Source: Gillisella taibaishanensis (GTDB taxonomy: Bacteria; Pseudomonadota; Alphaproteobacteria; Rhizobiales; Rhizobiaceae). Taken from it: DNA of 64,000 nt. The stretch spans positions 248,001-312,000 of the forward strand of contig NZ_MKIN01000022.1 in the NCBI RefSeq assembly GCF_001938985.1, read 5' to 3'. The notes under the pieces are model-generated. The model was not told where the DNA came from. It saw nothing but the letters and a program-made list of their open reading frames with translations, and searched no databases. The position numbers and the translations under genes were made by a program. Positions 54,682-63,251 of the stretch are shown here, in pieces (within the stretch, counting starts at the first letter, position 1; every line of letters begins with the position of its first letter).

Positions 54682-57090
54682 TCAGGCATCAAGCGCAGGC
54701 GCCGGTGGGTCTGCCGTTGCCGGCGCCTCTTCCTTGAGAATGATGCGCTCAGCCTTGAACCGTTCGAAAATACTCAGCCGCAACTCGTTGCGCACCGACA
54801 GCCCGTTCAGCACGTCGCCAACGAAGACGCGCACCTCGAATTCGAGGTCGCCGCCATCAAAATTCTTGAAGACAACGACAGGCTCCGGGGTGCGCAACAC
54901 GCCGGGGATCTCGCCAGCCACTTCCCTCAGGATCGCCATGACGTGACGCGCGTCATTGATCGCCTTGGCGCTGACCTGCATGTCGATCCGACCAAGCTTG
55001 TTGCGGTGGGTCCAGTTGCCAACCGAAGCGTTGATCAGCTGCGAATTCGGCACGATGATCGACTGGCGCTGGAAGGTCTCGATTTCCGTCGCGCGGACCG
55101 AGATACGCCGCACGAAGCCTTCGCTGGTCCCCGTTGCCACCCAGTCGCCAACCTTGAAGGGCCGCTCGAACAGCAGGATCAAGCCGGACACAAAGTTGGA
55201 AATGATGTTCTGTAGGCCGAAACCGATACCAACCGAGAGAGCACCAGCAACGAGCGCCAGGCTCGAGAGATTGATGCCGGCCGCTGACAGGCCCATGAAG
55301 CCCGCGACGATTGCTCCGAAATAGCCGACAGAGGTCTTGACTGAATTGCGCACGCCCGCATCGACCTGCGAGCGCGCCATGACATTGCCATCCAGCCATT
55401 TCTCGAACCAGCGGGTAATAACGACACCGATCAGGAAGATGGCGATGCCGCTAAAGATCCCGACGATGGAAATGCTGATGCCGCCGATATTGATCTGGAT
55501 GAAAAGATTGTAGAACCAGGTCTGGATGTCAGGCGGCTGGAAACCCCAGGAGACCAGCACCAGCGGCACGCCGATGATGAACACGAAGCCGTAGATCAGC
55601 AGCCCTGCAACGATACCGAACTGATCAAGGGCGACAGGCCCGAAATTGAAACGGCGCTGCATGAAACGACCGACCATGGTCTCCGCAAACCGGTCGCGCT
55701 CGGACACCGCCCTGCCCGACCGGATACCGATATACATGGTCGCGACCACGCCGCCGGTCAGGATCAACTGTGTTGCGACGAAGCGTGCCAATCCAACATA
55801 GCCGATCAAAGCGGTGAAGATCAGCCAGACGCCACAGACCCTCAAGGCCAGTGCCGTGCGCTTCGACCAGGGACGCCCGGCCTCGGCTTCCTCTTCGGTC
55901 TTCGGCAAAAAGGGGCGAGTGAACGACACGACCAGCAGAATCAGCCCGATCAGGCTTGAGGACATCATTCCCTTCAGAACCGTCAGTTCGATCGGCGATC
56001 CCAGCGTCTGGGCTATGCTGCCCATGGCATAGTCGAGACCATTGATCGTGGTCATTCCCACGAAGGCGGCAACCAACCGCCGGCTGCCGCGATCCGACAC
56101 GTGCACCAGCCGCCACTTCGGCGCCCAGGGATTGAAGACGGCAATTGCCAGGCGCGCGGCAAAGAACACGAGCCAGAACACACCAAAGAAGGAATTGATG
56201 ATCGGCTGGATATCCGGCCGCATCACATTGAAGTTGTCGAGGAAGAAAAAGGTCGAGATCAGGAAGAAGGCAAAGGCGAATGAGGGAATAATCGTCGACC
56301 AGAAGGCAACGGAAAACCGGCTCATATAAGAGGGATTTTCCTCCAGTTTGCCACGTTCGATCACAGGCCCGAGAAGGCGGTGCAAGGTAAAACGGATGCC
56401 TAGTGCAAGCGCCAGCGACAACACCAGGGCAGAGGCCAGCGAAATCTTCTTGAACCGCCAGGCGAAGCTGACCCAGCCATCGACCAGGTCGACGAATTTG
56501 CGCATTTCCGGACCGACCGACATGAGTGCCGCGCCCATGCTGTCAACCGAAACATCGGTATGAGCAAGCAATTGCCGGGTAAACAATTCTCTTCGCGTGG
56601 TGATGATCTTAATGGCAAGATCGTTTGCCGCCTTGCTGACATCGTCGATCCGGTTCAGGACCGAGGCAACCTGCCCTTTTTGCGCGTTGAGCTTGTTGCG
56701 CTGCTGCGTCACATCAGTTGCTTCGGGCGGCTGACCGTCCTTGGGTGGATCGCCGAGATCCTTGAGCCGCGCGGCAATATCGTCCTGGCGTGGCGCGATC
56801 TGCGCCTTCATCGCCAGCAACTGGCCGGTGATGTCATCCAGCGCAGACTTCGCAGCCATCAGCTCACGGTCGTTATTTCCTGATCTTGTCGGGACATCGG
56901 CAAGCGAATCGATCTTCTTCTGGATCTGATCGAGGGTCGACGGCGCCTTGGCGACCGGATCGTCGCCGGCAAAGGGGCTGTCCTGAGCCTGGGCCGGGCC
57001 GGTGAAGCCGTGCGGACCGAAACCTTCTGCCCCTAGCGCAAGCGCCAGGATCATCGAAAATAGCGCAAGAAATCTCTTCAAGCTCTTCAA
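54682..57090 (-). CDS. MscS-family mechanosensitive channel with DUF3772
   Basis: An 802-residue protein. A signal peptide (about 1-34) leads to a periplasmic DUF3772 region (about 35-180), then multiple helices, and a C-terminal MscS core. The core shows the pore helix GLSAAGINLSSLALVAGALSVGIGFGLQNIISNFVSGLILLFERP at about 605-650 and the beta domain GDWVATGTSEGFVRRISVRATEIETF. It protects against osmotic downshock. The start is a TTG at 57090, chosen for the signal peptide; the ribosome site is weak. The large N-terminal part resembles MscK/YbdG relatives. Confidence 0.9.
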   Translation of the reverse strand: MKSLKRFLALFSMILALALGAEGFGPHGFTGPAQAQDSPFAGDDPVAKAPSTLDQIQKKIDSLADVPTRSGNNDRELMAAKSALDDITGQLLAMKAQIAPRQDDIAARLKDLGDPPKDGQPPEATDVTQQRNKLNAQKGQVASVLNRIDDVSKAANDLAIKIITTRRELFTRQLLAHTDVSVDSMGAALMSVGPEMRKFVDLVDGWVSFAWRFKKISLASALVLSLALALGIRFTLHRLLGPVIERGKLEENPSYMSRFSVAFWSTIIPSFAFAFFLISTFFFLDNFNVMRPDIQPIINSFFGVFWLVFFAARLAIAVFNPWAPKWRLVHVSDRGSRRLVAAFVGMTTINGLDYAMGSIAQTLGSPIELTVLKGMMSSSLIGLILLVVSFTRPFLPKTEEEAEAGRPWSKRTALALRVCGVWLIFTALIGYVGLARFVATQLILTGGVVATMYIGIRSGRAVSERDRFAETMVGRFMQRRFNFGPVALDQFGIVAGLLIYGFVFIIGVPLVLVSWGFQPPDIQTWFYNLFIQINIGGISISIVGIFSGIAIFLIGVVITRWFEKWLDGNVMARSQVDAGVRNSVKTSVGYFGAIVAGFMGLSAAGINLSSLALVAGALSVGIGFGLQNIISNFVSGLILLFERPFKVGDWVATGTSEGFVRRISVRATEIETFQRQSIIVPNSQLINASVGNWTHRNKLGRIDMQVSAKAINDARHVMAILREVAGEIPGVLRTPEPVVVFKNFDGGDLEFEVRVFVGDVLNGLSVRNELRLSIFERFKAERIILKEEAPATADPPAPALDA

Positions 57091-57522
57091 CTCACTGTCC
57101 CTTTATCCCTGAAGCGCGTCGCCATCTCAGGCAAAAAGCGAACGCTCCGACTCACTGTCTCCGGCTTTTACCAAAGGAAAACTGCTTTACGCTTTCCTAT
57201 GGCAAGCACTCACGAAACATGCCGATGCGCAGGCCTGCCAGCCCTTTCCGGCTAATCCATGATCAAGCCAAACAAGGATAAGCCGGTCGCGCTCAGGCAA
57301 TGGCGCAATCGGTACACACGATGCTCTCGATATAGCACCGCCTGATGAAGGAGAAACCGGTTTTCGACAGGAAATTTAGGGATTGACGAAGATGGCGCGC
57401 AAGGGCGAGCGATGTCGCAGGAGCGGCGATAGAAAAGCAGGAGCGCGGTATTGATGCCGGCTCGCAATCAAGCAAAATGGCGTGGATCCACCAAGGCAGG
57501 ATGAACCCGCCGAGGGAAGAAA
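57091..57522. other. Gap between channel and hutX
   Basis: About 430 bp. Two short minus-strand frames (57252-57467, 57293-57526) have no ribosome site and atypical composition. I searched here for an HmuP-like activator and saw none. Confidence 0.45.
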
Positions 57523-58050
57523 TCAACGCGGCTGGCGATAACCAGCTCTGAGTATTTCAAACAGCGCCACCTGTTCGGCAATCAGCGCCTTTTCCGCGTC
57601 CCGGCGCACGAAGATTTTGAACATGGCGCCGCCATCCTCGTTCATGAACCAGATCGACAGCGAACGGCGGCCGTGGAACATGCGGTCGACGAAGGCGATG
57701 GAGCGGCAGCGCTCCATGCGGATATGGCCGCCAACAGGGCTGTCGCCGTGGATATTGAACCAGCCATGACCGATAGAGCCAGGTGGCAGGGCGCCGACCA
57801 CTTCCAGAACCACGTCCTTGGTATGGACAATGGTCAGCACATCGCCCCAGCCAGTCAGATGCGCCCAGATCGGCTCGAAAGCCTCGGATGGTGCCAGCGT
57901 CACGGCGTCGGCGGGCAGGAGTGCCAGTACCTCGGCGGGCGTCACACCGGCCTCGTCCGCAATCGCTTCCACCACGCCGTCGGGCTTGGCGGCCAGGGCC
58001 GCCTTCGCTCGATCGAGCGCAGACGATGGCGCATGATCAATGATGTCCAT
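57523..58050 (-). CDS. hutX: Heme utilisation cytosolic carrier HutX
   Basis: A 175-residue protein of the HutX/ChuX family. It has the helical start and the beta-rich core with IWAHLTGWGDVLTIVHTKDVVLEV and GHGWFNIHGDSPVGGHIRMERCRSIAFVDR (about residues 96-130). The family binds heme and hands it to a degrading enzyme. I chose ATG 58050 because GGAG lies six bases upstream; ATG 58056 is possible. It follows the hmuQ-like gene by 17 bp. Confidence 0.88.
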   Translation of the reverse strand: MDIIDHAPSSALDRAKAALAAKPDGVVEAIADEAGVTPAEVLALLPADAVTLAPSEAFEPIWAHLTGWGDVLTIVHTKDVVLEVVGALPPGSIGHGWFNIHGDSPVGGHIRMERCRSIAFVDRMFHGRRSLSIWFMNEDGGAMFKIFVRRDAEKALIAEQVALFEILRAGYRQPR

Positions 58051-58067
58051 GCTCATCTCCAGCAGGC

Positions 58068-58409
58068 TCAAGCCGCTTCGGAGCGGCGCGTGCCGGTGCT
58101 GTCTTCGTGAAGGATGACCTCGAAACCTTCGAAATGCGGACCGCTCAGATATTGCACCTTGCTCTTGCCGGCATTGGCATGGGCGGCGCGAAACTGCTCC
58201 GATTTCGTCCATGCGACAAAGGTCTCGTGATTTTCCCAGACGGTATGGGAGGCATACAGCGTGTGATCCTCGCTCTTGGGGCCCTTCAGCATGTGAAACT
58301 CGATGTAACCGGGCACTTCCGCCAAACGGCCCTGACGCTCGCGCCATTGCGCCTCGAAAGCCTCTTCAAAGCCGGGAACGACGCGAAAGCGGTTCATTGC
58401 GATATACAT
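58068..58409 (-). CDS. hmuQ: HmuQ-like heme-degrading monooxygenase (ABM fold)
   Basis: A 113-residue antibiotic-biosynthesis-monooxygenase-fold protein of the IsdG/HmuQ group. It has NRFRVVPGFEEAFEAQWRERQ at the start, the aromatic VPGYIEFHML and TLYASHTVWENHETFVAW in the middle. Family members open heme to release iron. A strong AAGGAG is upstream. The gene is divergent from hmuTUV and in an operon with hutX, which supports the heme role. Other ABM members have other substrates, so the activity is inferred. Confidence 0.85.
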   Translation of the reverse strand: MYIAMNRFRVVPGFEEAFEAQWRERQGRLAEVPGYIEFHMLKGPKSEDHTLYASHTVWENHETFVAWTKSEQFRAAHANAGKSKVQYLSGPHFEGFEVILHEDSTGTRRSEAA

Positions 58410-58458
58410 GCTCTGCTCCTTTGCGGCACCGCGCCGCCAATGTCCTGTTGCACCATTA

Positions 58459-58489
58459 TTTAAACTTGTGCATTATAGTCAAGTTAAAA
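58459..58489. promoter_or_regulatory. Candidate iron/heme operator between hmuQ and hmuT
   Basis: Inverted repeat TTTAAACTTG (58459-58468) and CAAGTTAAAA (58480-58489), nine of ten matching with 11 bases between, in the divergent promoter region. It could bind RirA or Irr, although it fits neither consensus exactly. Confidence 0.55.
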
Positions 58490-58620
58490 CCCGGCCCATC
58501 GCGACCAGTCCGACACCTGCTCTGTTAGAGTGTACCAAAGGGCGCATGACCATCACCAGTTATTGCTTTGAACCATGCGCGCAACCGCGCTTGTCGAGCA
58601 AGATCCAGGACGATTTTTCG

Positions 58621-59529
58621 ATGAGACTCTCTTCTCGCCTCGCCTGCCCCGACCGCTCCGGCCTGCCCCGCCTGGTGCTGGCCTTCGTCGGCTTTGCCCT
58701 TTTATCTTCGACAGTCGTGCGGGCAGCGGACAGTCAACCAGAAGCACACCGAATCGTCTCTGTCGGCGGCACCGTCACCGAAATCCTCTATGATCTCGGC
58801 GCTGGCGACCGCATCGTGGCAGTCGATTCGACCAGTTTCTATCCATCCGAAGCTACCAAGAAGCCCAATGTTGGCTATATGCGCCGCCTCTCGGCCGAAG
58901 GTATTCTGGCGCAGACGCCAGACCTCATCCTGACGGAGGCTGGCTCAGGCCCGCCGGACGCTCTTGCGGTGCTGGCGCAAAGCGGCATCCGCCTCATCAA
59001 CATTGCAGAACCGCCGGCTGCCGAAACCGTTGGCGCCCGCATTCGTGCCATTGGTGCCGCCATCGGCAAGACCAGCGAAGCGGACGCGCTGGCCGGAAAG
59101 GCAGACGCCGACCTGGCAAAGCTGAAGGCCGATCTTGCCCATCTGCCGCCGGAACGAAAGCGGGTGATGTTCGTGCTCTCCATCGCCAATGGCCGGATCA
59201 TGGCCGCGGGCAAGGACACTGCGGCGGACGCAATGATCAGGCTTGCGGGCGCCACCAACGCGCTCGCAGATAGCACCGGATATAAACCGCTGAGCGACGA
59301 GGCAGTGATTGCCGCCGCACCTGACGTAATCCTCACCATGGACCAGGGTGCTGCCCCTGTTAAAGCCGAGGATGTGTTTGCCCTGCCCGCGCTTGCTGCA
59401 AGCCCGGCGGCCAAGCAAAAGGCCTTTGTGAGCATGGACAGCCTCTATCTCTTAGGCTTTGGCCCGCGCACCGCGGACGCCGCCCGTGAGCTGGCAAGCC
59501 GGCTTTATCCCGGGGCGGCCATCCGGTGA
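58621..59529 (+). CDS. hmuT: Heme ABC transporter substrate-binding protein HmuT
   Basis: A 302-residue periplasmic heme binder. The signal peptide (about residues 1-38) ends near VVRAADSQ. The fold is of the cluster A-II (BtuF/HmuT) type: HRIVSVGGTVTEILYDLGAGDRIVAVDSTSFYP and the later YLLGFGPRTADAARELA. It takes heme to HmuUV. I start at ATG 58621, just before the signal peptide; ATG 58546 would give an odd leader. It overlaps hmuU by four bases. Confidence 0.92.
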   Translation: MRLSSRLACPDRSGLPRLVLAFVGFALLSSTVVRAADSQPEAHRIVSVGGTVTEILYDLGAGDRIVAVDSTSFYPSEATKKPNVGYMRRLSAEGILAQTPDLILTEAGSGPPDALAVLAQSGIRLINIAEPPAAETVGARIRAIGAAIGKTSEADALAGKADADLAKLKADLAHLPPERKRVMFVLSIANGRIMAAGKDTAADAMIRLAGATNALADSTGYKPLSDEAVIAAAPDVILTMDQGAAPVKAEDVFALPALAASPAAKQKAFVSMDSLYLLGFGPRTADAARELASRLYPGAAIR

Positions 59530-60620
59530 GCATCGCCATCGACATCGCGCAGCAGCAGCCCGCGCGCGGAGATCGGTCGCAGCAGGGCGCTTTGGCACTG
59601 GCCTTGCTAAGCGCCCTTCTCGTAGCCGCCTGCCTTATCTCTTTGACCAGTGGCCCAACCGGCGTCGGGCTCCGCGATCTGATGTCTTATCTGGCCGGCA
59701 GCCTCCTCTCGGGCCACCAGACACTGTCCAAGCAGGATCTGATCGTGCTGGAAGCGGTGCGCCTGCCGCGCACCCTGCTTGGCTTGCTGGTCGGCGCCGG
59801 GCTCGGTCTGTCAGGCGCGATGATGCAGGGCCTGTTTCGCAATCCGCTTGCCGATCCCGGCATCGTCGGCGTCACCTCAGGCGCGAGCCTTGCCGCCGTC
59901 GCGGCCATCGTGCTTGGCCCTACCCTGCTGCTGCCCTTGCAGACCGCACTCGGGGCGCAGTTCCTACCGCTGATGGCTTTTGCCGGCGCACTGATCAATA
60001 CCGGCATGCTCTACCGGATTGCCACGCGCGGCGGCCAGACATCCACCGTGGCGCTGGTGCTCTCCGGCATTGCCATCGGCGCGTTGACCATGGCAGCAAC
60101 CGGATTGCTGATCTTCCTTGCCGATGACCGCGCGCTACGCGACATCACCTTCTGGAGCCTCGGCTCGCTCGGTGGCGCCACCTATGGCAAGGCGCTGTCG
60201 ATTGCCCCCTTTATTCTCGCAGCACTCGCCCTGCTGCCCTTTCTCGCCCGTGGACTGGACGCGCTGGTGCTCGGCGACGCCGCAGCCTTTCATATGGGCA
60301 TCCCGGTGGAACGACTGAAGCGCATCAGCGTGCTGGTTGTCGCGGGCGCCTGCGGCGCATCCGTGGCCGTGGCCGGCTCGATTGCCTTTGTCGGCATCAT
60401 CGTGCCGCATCTTCTGCGGCTGGCGATCGGTCCGTCGCACCGTTTCCTGCTGCCGGGCGCAGCACTTGGCGGCGCAAGCCTGCTGCTGCTTGCCGACAGC
60501 ATCGCCCGCACCGTTGCAGCACCCGCAGAATTGCCAATCGGCATCATTACCGCGCTGATCGGTGCGCCTGTATTTCTGCTTCTGCTGCTTGGCCGCGGCG
60601 GGCGCGGCCTCATCGACTGA
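59526..60620 (+). CDS. hmuU: Heme ABC transporter permease HmuU
   Basis: A 364-residue FecCD-type inner-membrane permease with about ten helices. The family motif LRLPRTLLGLLVGAGLGLSGAMMQGLFRNPLADPGIVGVTSGA begins near residue 78. The GTG start overlaps the hmuT TGA (GTGA). The N-terminal 25 residues are polar and variable. Works with HmuT and HmuV. Confidence 0.95.
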   Translation: MSIAIDIAQQQPARGDRSQQGALALALLSALLVAACLISLTSGPTGVGLRDLMSYLAGSLLSGHQTLSKQDLIVLEAVRLPRTLLGLLVGAGLGLSGAMMQGLFRNPLADPGIVGVTSGASLAAVAAIVLGPTLLLPLQTALGAQFLPLMAFAGALINTGMLYRIATRGGQTSTVALVLSGIAIGALTMAATGLLIFLADDRALRDITFWSLGSLGGATYGKALSIAPFILAALALLPFLARGLDALVLGDAAAFHMGIPVERLKRISVLVVAGACGASVAVAGSIAFVGIIVPHLLRLAIGPSHRFLLPGAALGGASLLLLADSIARTVAAPAELPIGIITALIGAPVFLLLLLGRGGRGLID

Positions 60621-60639
60621 CATTGGTGGAGGAATAGCA

Positions 60640-61437
60640 ATGATCATTGCCGACCATTTGGTCCTCACACGCCAGGGCCGCCCTATTCTGGAAAAGGTCA
60701 GCTTACGCCTTGTGCCCGGCCGCTTCACCGTTGTCATCGGCCCGAACGGCGCTGGAAAATCGACGCTGCTAAAGCTGATAAGCGGCGACATCAAGCCGGA
60801 CAGCGGTCATATCCTGTATGGCGACGAGGATATCAGCCGGCTAAAGCCCCGGCAGTTGGCGGAAAGACGCGCCGTTCTGCCGCAAAGCACCAGCCTCTCC
60901 TTTCCCTTCACGGCTCTTGAAGTGGTGCGTATGGGCGCAATCGCCGCCGGCAGTCTAAAGCCCTGCGAGGATGCTCGGAGGGCACTTGCAAGGGTCGGGC
61001 TTGCAGCACTTGAGGCACGCGCTTACCAGGCGCTTTCCGGAGGCGAGCAGCAGAGGGTGCAATTTGCGCGAGTTCTCGCGCAGCTGCCAACACCAGTCAA
61101 CGAGGCGGGCCCGCGTGCCCTGTTTCTCGACGAACCCACCTCTAGCCTTGACCTCACCCATCAAATATCAGTGCTGGAAATCGCGCGGGAATTCGCCGCC
61201 GCAGGCGGCATGGTGATGGCAGTGCTGCACGACCTCAATCTGGCTGCCGAATTTGCCGACAGCCTGCTGATCCTCAAGGGCGGTAGAGCAATCGCTGAAG
61301 GACCACCGCAAACCGTCATCCGAGACGACATCATCACCTCAGTCTATGGCCTCAGCGGCACTGTAGGCCGCACCCCGGAAACAACACCTTTCGTGCTACC
61401 TCAATCGCGCCACCCTGCGTTCGCATCGGCGATCTGA
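60640..61437 (+). CDS. hmuV: Heme ABC transporter ATP-binding protein HmuV
   Basis: A 265-residue ATPase. Walker A is GPNGAGKST near residues 35-43, the signature LSGGEQQRVQFARVLAQL near 132-149, and Walker B ALFLDEPTSSLDLTHQ near 163-178, with the switch His VLHDLN. The start is ATG 60640 with GGAGGA upstream; the longer frame to 60562 lies inside hmuU. Last gene of hmuTUV. Confidence 0.96.
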   Translation: MIIADHLVLTRQGRPILEKVSLRLVPGRFTVVIGPNGAGKSTLLKLISGDIKPDSGHILYGDEDISRLKPRQLAERRAVLPQSTSLSFPFTALEVVRMGAIAAGSLKPCEDARRALARVGLAALEARAYQALSGGEQQRVQFARVLAQLPTPVNEAGPRALFLDEPTSSLDLTHQISVLEIAREFAAAGGMVMAVLHDLNLAAEFADSLLILKGGRAIAEGPPQTVIRDDIITSVYGLSGTVGRTPETTPFVLPQSRHPAFASAI

Positions 61438-61627
61438 AGCCGGCGAATCATCTCCATAGGCGGCAAACGGCTAACCAAAGTTATCCACAGGAATCCACAG
61501 CCATTTTTGGATGAAGTTTCAGAAATAACGTGAACAAAGAGGGAAAAACCCGACCTCTTCACTGAACAAAAAAAGAACGACCTTAAGCAGACGTCTGACT
61601 ATCCACAGCGTCCACTCCATCAGCTCT
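61438..61627. promoter_or_regulatory. Gap with DnaA-box-like sequences
   Basis: A 190-bp gap holding a perfect DnaA box TTATCCACA at 61481-61489, a near copy GAATCCACA at 61491, and CTATCCACA at 61599. The middle is AT-rich, and an AAGAGG/CCTCTT hairpin may end hmuV. An origin is unlikely; the cluster may bind DnaA. Confidence 0.4.
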
Positions 61628-62575
61628 TTACGATCGCCGCTTGGACACCATCTGTAAAAGATAAGCCCGCACGAGATGCAGGTCACAAAACATAGCGTGA
61701 CATCGCAATGAGCCTATCAACCGTTGCATCGATGATGGCCAGCCAAGAAGGCCGCCCGACGAGCGCTTCTCAAGAACGATCAAAAACTCAAATCCGTCCG
61801 GCGATAGCAATCCGTCGACATAGCGCAAGCCAGATGAACTCGCCTCGGCTGCCAGAGACACGACGTCGCGGACCGACTGCACGTCGTAAACGTGGTAATG
61901 CTGCCTGAGGTCAGCGTCGACCCATTCCTGCGCCTGGCGGTCGAGTTCGACCGGATCGGTTATTTGGTAGAGAGTGCGGCAGATATCGACATAGTGCTGG
62001 AAATTACGCGCTGGCCGGCCCTCCGCGTCTCGGTGATCGAGGTCCAGATGATCCCGCCGCACCGGAGGGCGCTCGAAATCGTAGCAATTCCCACGAAAAT
62101 TCGGCAGGGTGATAAACAAATAGCCCCCGTCTTTGACAATCCGCATCCACTCACGCAGGCCGCCAACCGGATCGTCGAAATGCTCAAGCACATGGTTGGC
62201 AATGACGAAATCCAACGCGCCGTCTGCGTAGACCGATAGATCGTTTCCATCGATGACATGGGCCAGCGGTACGAGTTCGTCCACCGGCAGCCCATAAAGC
62301 GCGACAAGGGTCTCGTTGGAAACGACATCGACATATTCGACCCGGCAGCCCTGTCCCACATTCGTCGGAACCTGCTGTGCGCCAAGCTCTATGCCCCGTC
62401 CACGCAGATGTTTTCGCGCGAACCAGTCCCTGATTTCGAGCCGGTTCTTTAAGGCAGAACACAGTGTCGCTTTACTCAACCAGGATCGCGCTTCAGCTTG
62501 ATCAAGAAAACGGCGCACCCAAAGCAGCATTCCATCATCAGGCGCTGGCCAGACATAATCACGGATATTGATCAC
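61628..62575 (-). CDS. SAM-dependent methyltransferase (315 aa)
   Basis: A 315-residue protein with a class I methyltransferase domain. Motif I is GRGIELGAQQVPT near residues 59-71, and VIANHVLEHFDDPVGGLREWMRIVKDGGYLFITLP (about 122-156) covers motifs II and III. The C-terminal 120 residues hold a DHRDAEGRPARNFQHY segment that I do not recognise. Starts at GTG 62575 with GAGGGG two bases before it. Its role is unknown; a surface-sugar or lipid methyltransferase is one possibility. Confidence 0.8.
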   Translation of the reverse strand: MINIRDYVWPAPDDGMLLWVRRFLDQAEARSWLSKATLCSALKNRLEIRDWFARKHLRGRGIELGAQQVPTNVGQGCRVEYVDVVSNETLVALYGLPVDELVPLAHVIDGNDLSVYADGALDFVIANHVLEHFDDPVGGLREWMRIVKDGGYLFITLPNFRGNCYDFERPPVRRDHLDLDHRDAEGRPARNFQHYVDICRTLYQITDPVELDRQAQEWVDADLRQHYHVYDVQSVRDVVSLAAEASSSGLRYVDGLLSPDGFEFLIVLEKRSSGGLLGWPSSMQRLIGSLRCHAMFCDLHLVRAYLLQMVSKRRS

Positions 62576-63036
62576 TGCCCCTCACTCACTTTACGCTACG
62601 GTCCAGACAAAGCTGGATAATATCTTCTCAACCGGCCACACCCGAGGGCCACCTAACCAGGTCGGCACCACGCAGGTCCTCTCCTTAAAAGGCTCAATCG
62701 CACAGCGCCCGCAAGGTTGGCAATTAAAGATAATCTTTTCATGGCAACCCAACGCCCCTCAACATACGGCGCAACCTCAGCCCGGGCGGGAAGCAAAAAG
62801 GAAAAAGCCGTATGAATCGGCTCTCGCGAGCCGCCTGCCACAGGCAAGACGGTATAAAAATTCCGCTTCTTGCTAGGACAGCATAGACTTATCGAGAAAC
62901 TGGAAGAGCTGCATTATCCACAGCGATCGGCGCACAGACCGCTCACCAGCTAAGCTCATGACAATTTTTATATTCTGAGGAAGAATAACCAGGGTAAACC
63001 CTGTCAAACTCAACCTTAAACACGGTTGGAAAAGAA
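62576..63036. other. Gap between methyltransferase and tRNA-Lys
   Basis: About 460 bp without a gene. It contains a second perfect DnaA box TTATCCACA at 62914-62922 and small hairpins at 62805-62836 (AGCCG/CGGCT, GGCTC/GAGCC). Confidence 0.5.
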
Positions 63037-63112
<76 letters not shown>

Positions 63113-63251
63113 GCCTGCAGAGCTTGGTAAGTGCCTCGCCGCTGCCGTGAGCGGGGATATAAAGGGGTTCCCCGCCCTTGTCCAGCGCCCTTTGAAAAAA
63201 ACATTGAAGGAAAGGGCAAAAAACCGCTAACCCACGAAAAAGTCAGCAAAA

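Noticed and set aside
57252-57526. Short minus-strand frames near hutX as an HmuP-like gene
   Set aside because: No HemP-like motif in them.
61438-61627. Replication origin
   Set aside because: Too few boxes, no dnaA or origin-linked genes, and no clear unwinding element.
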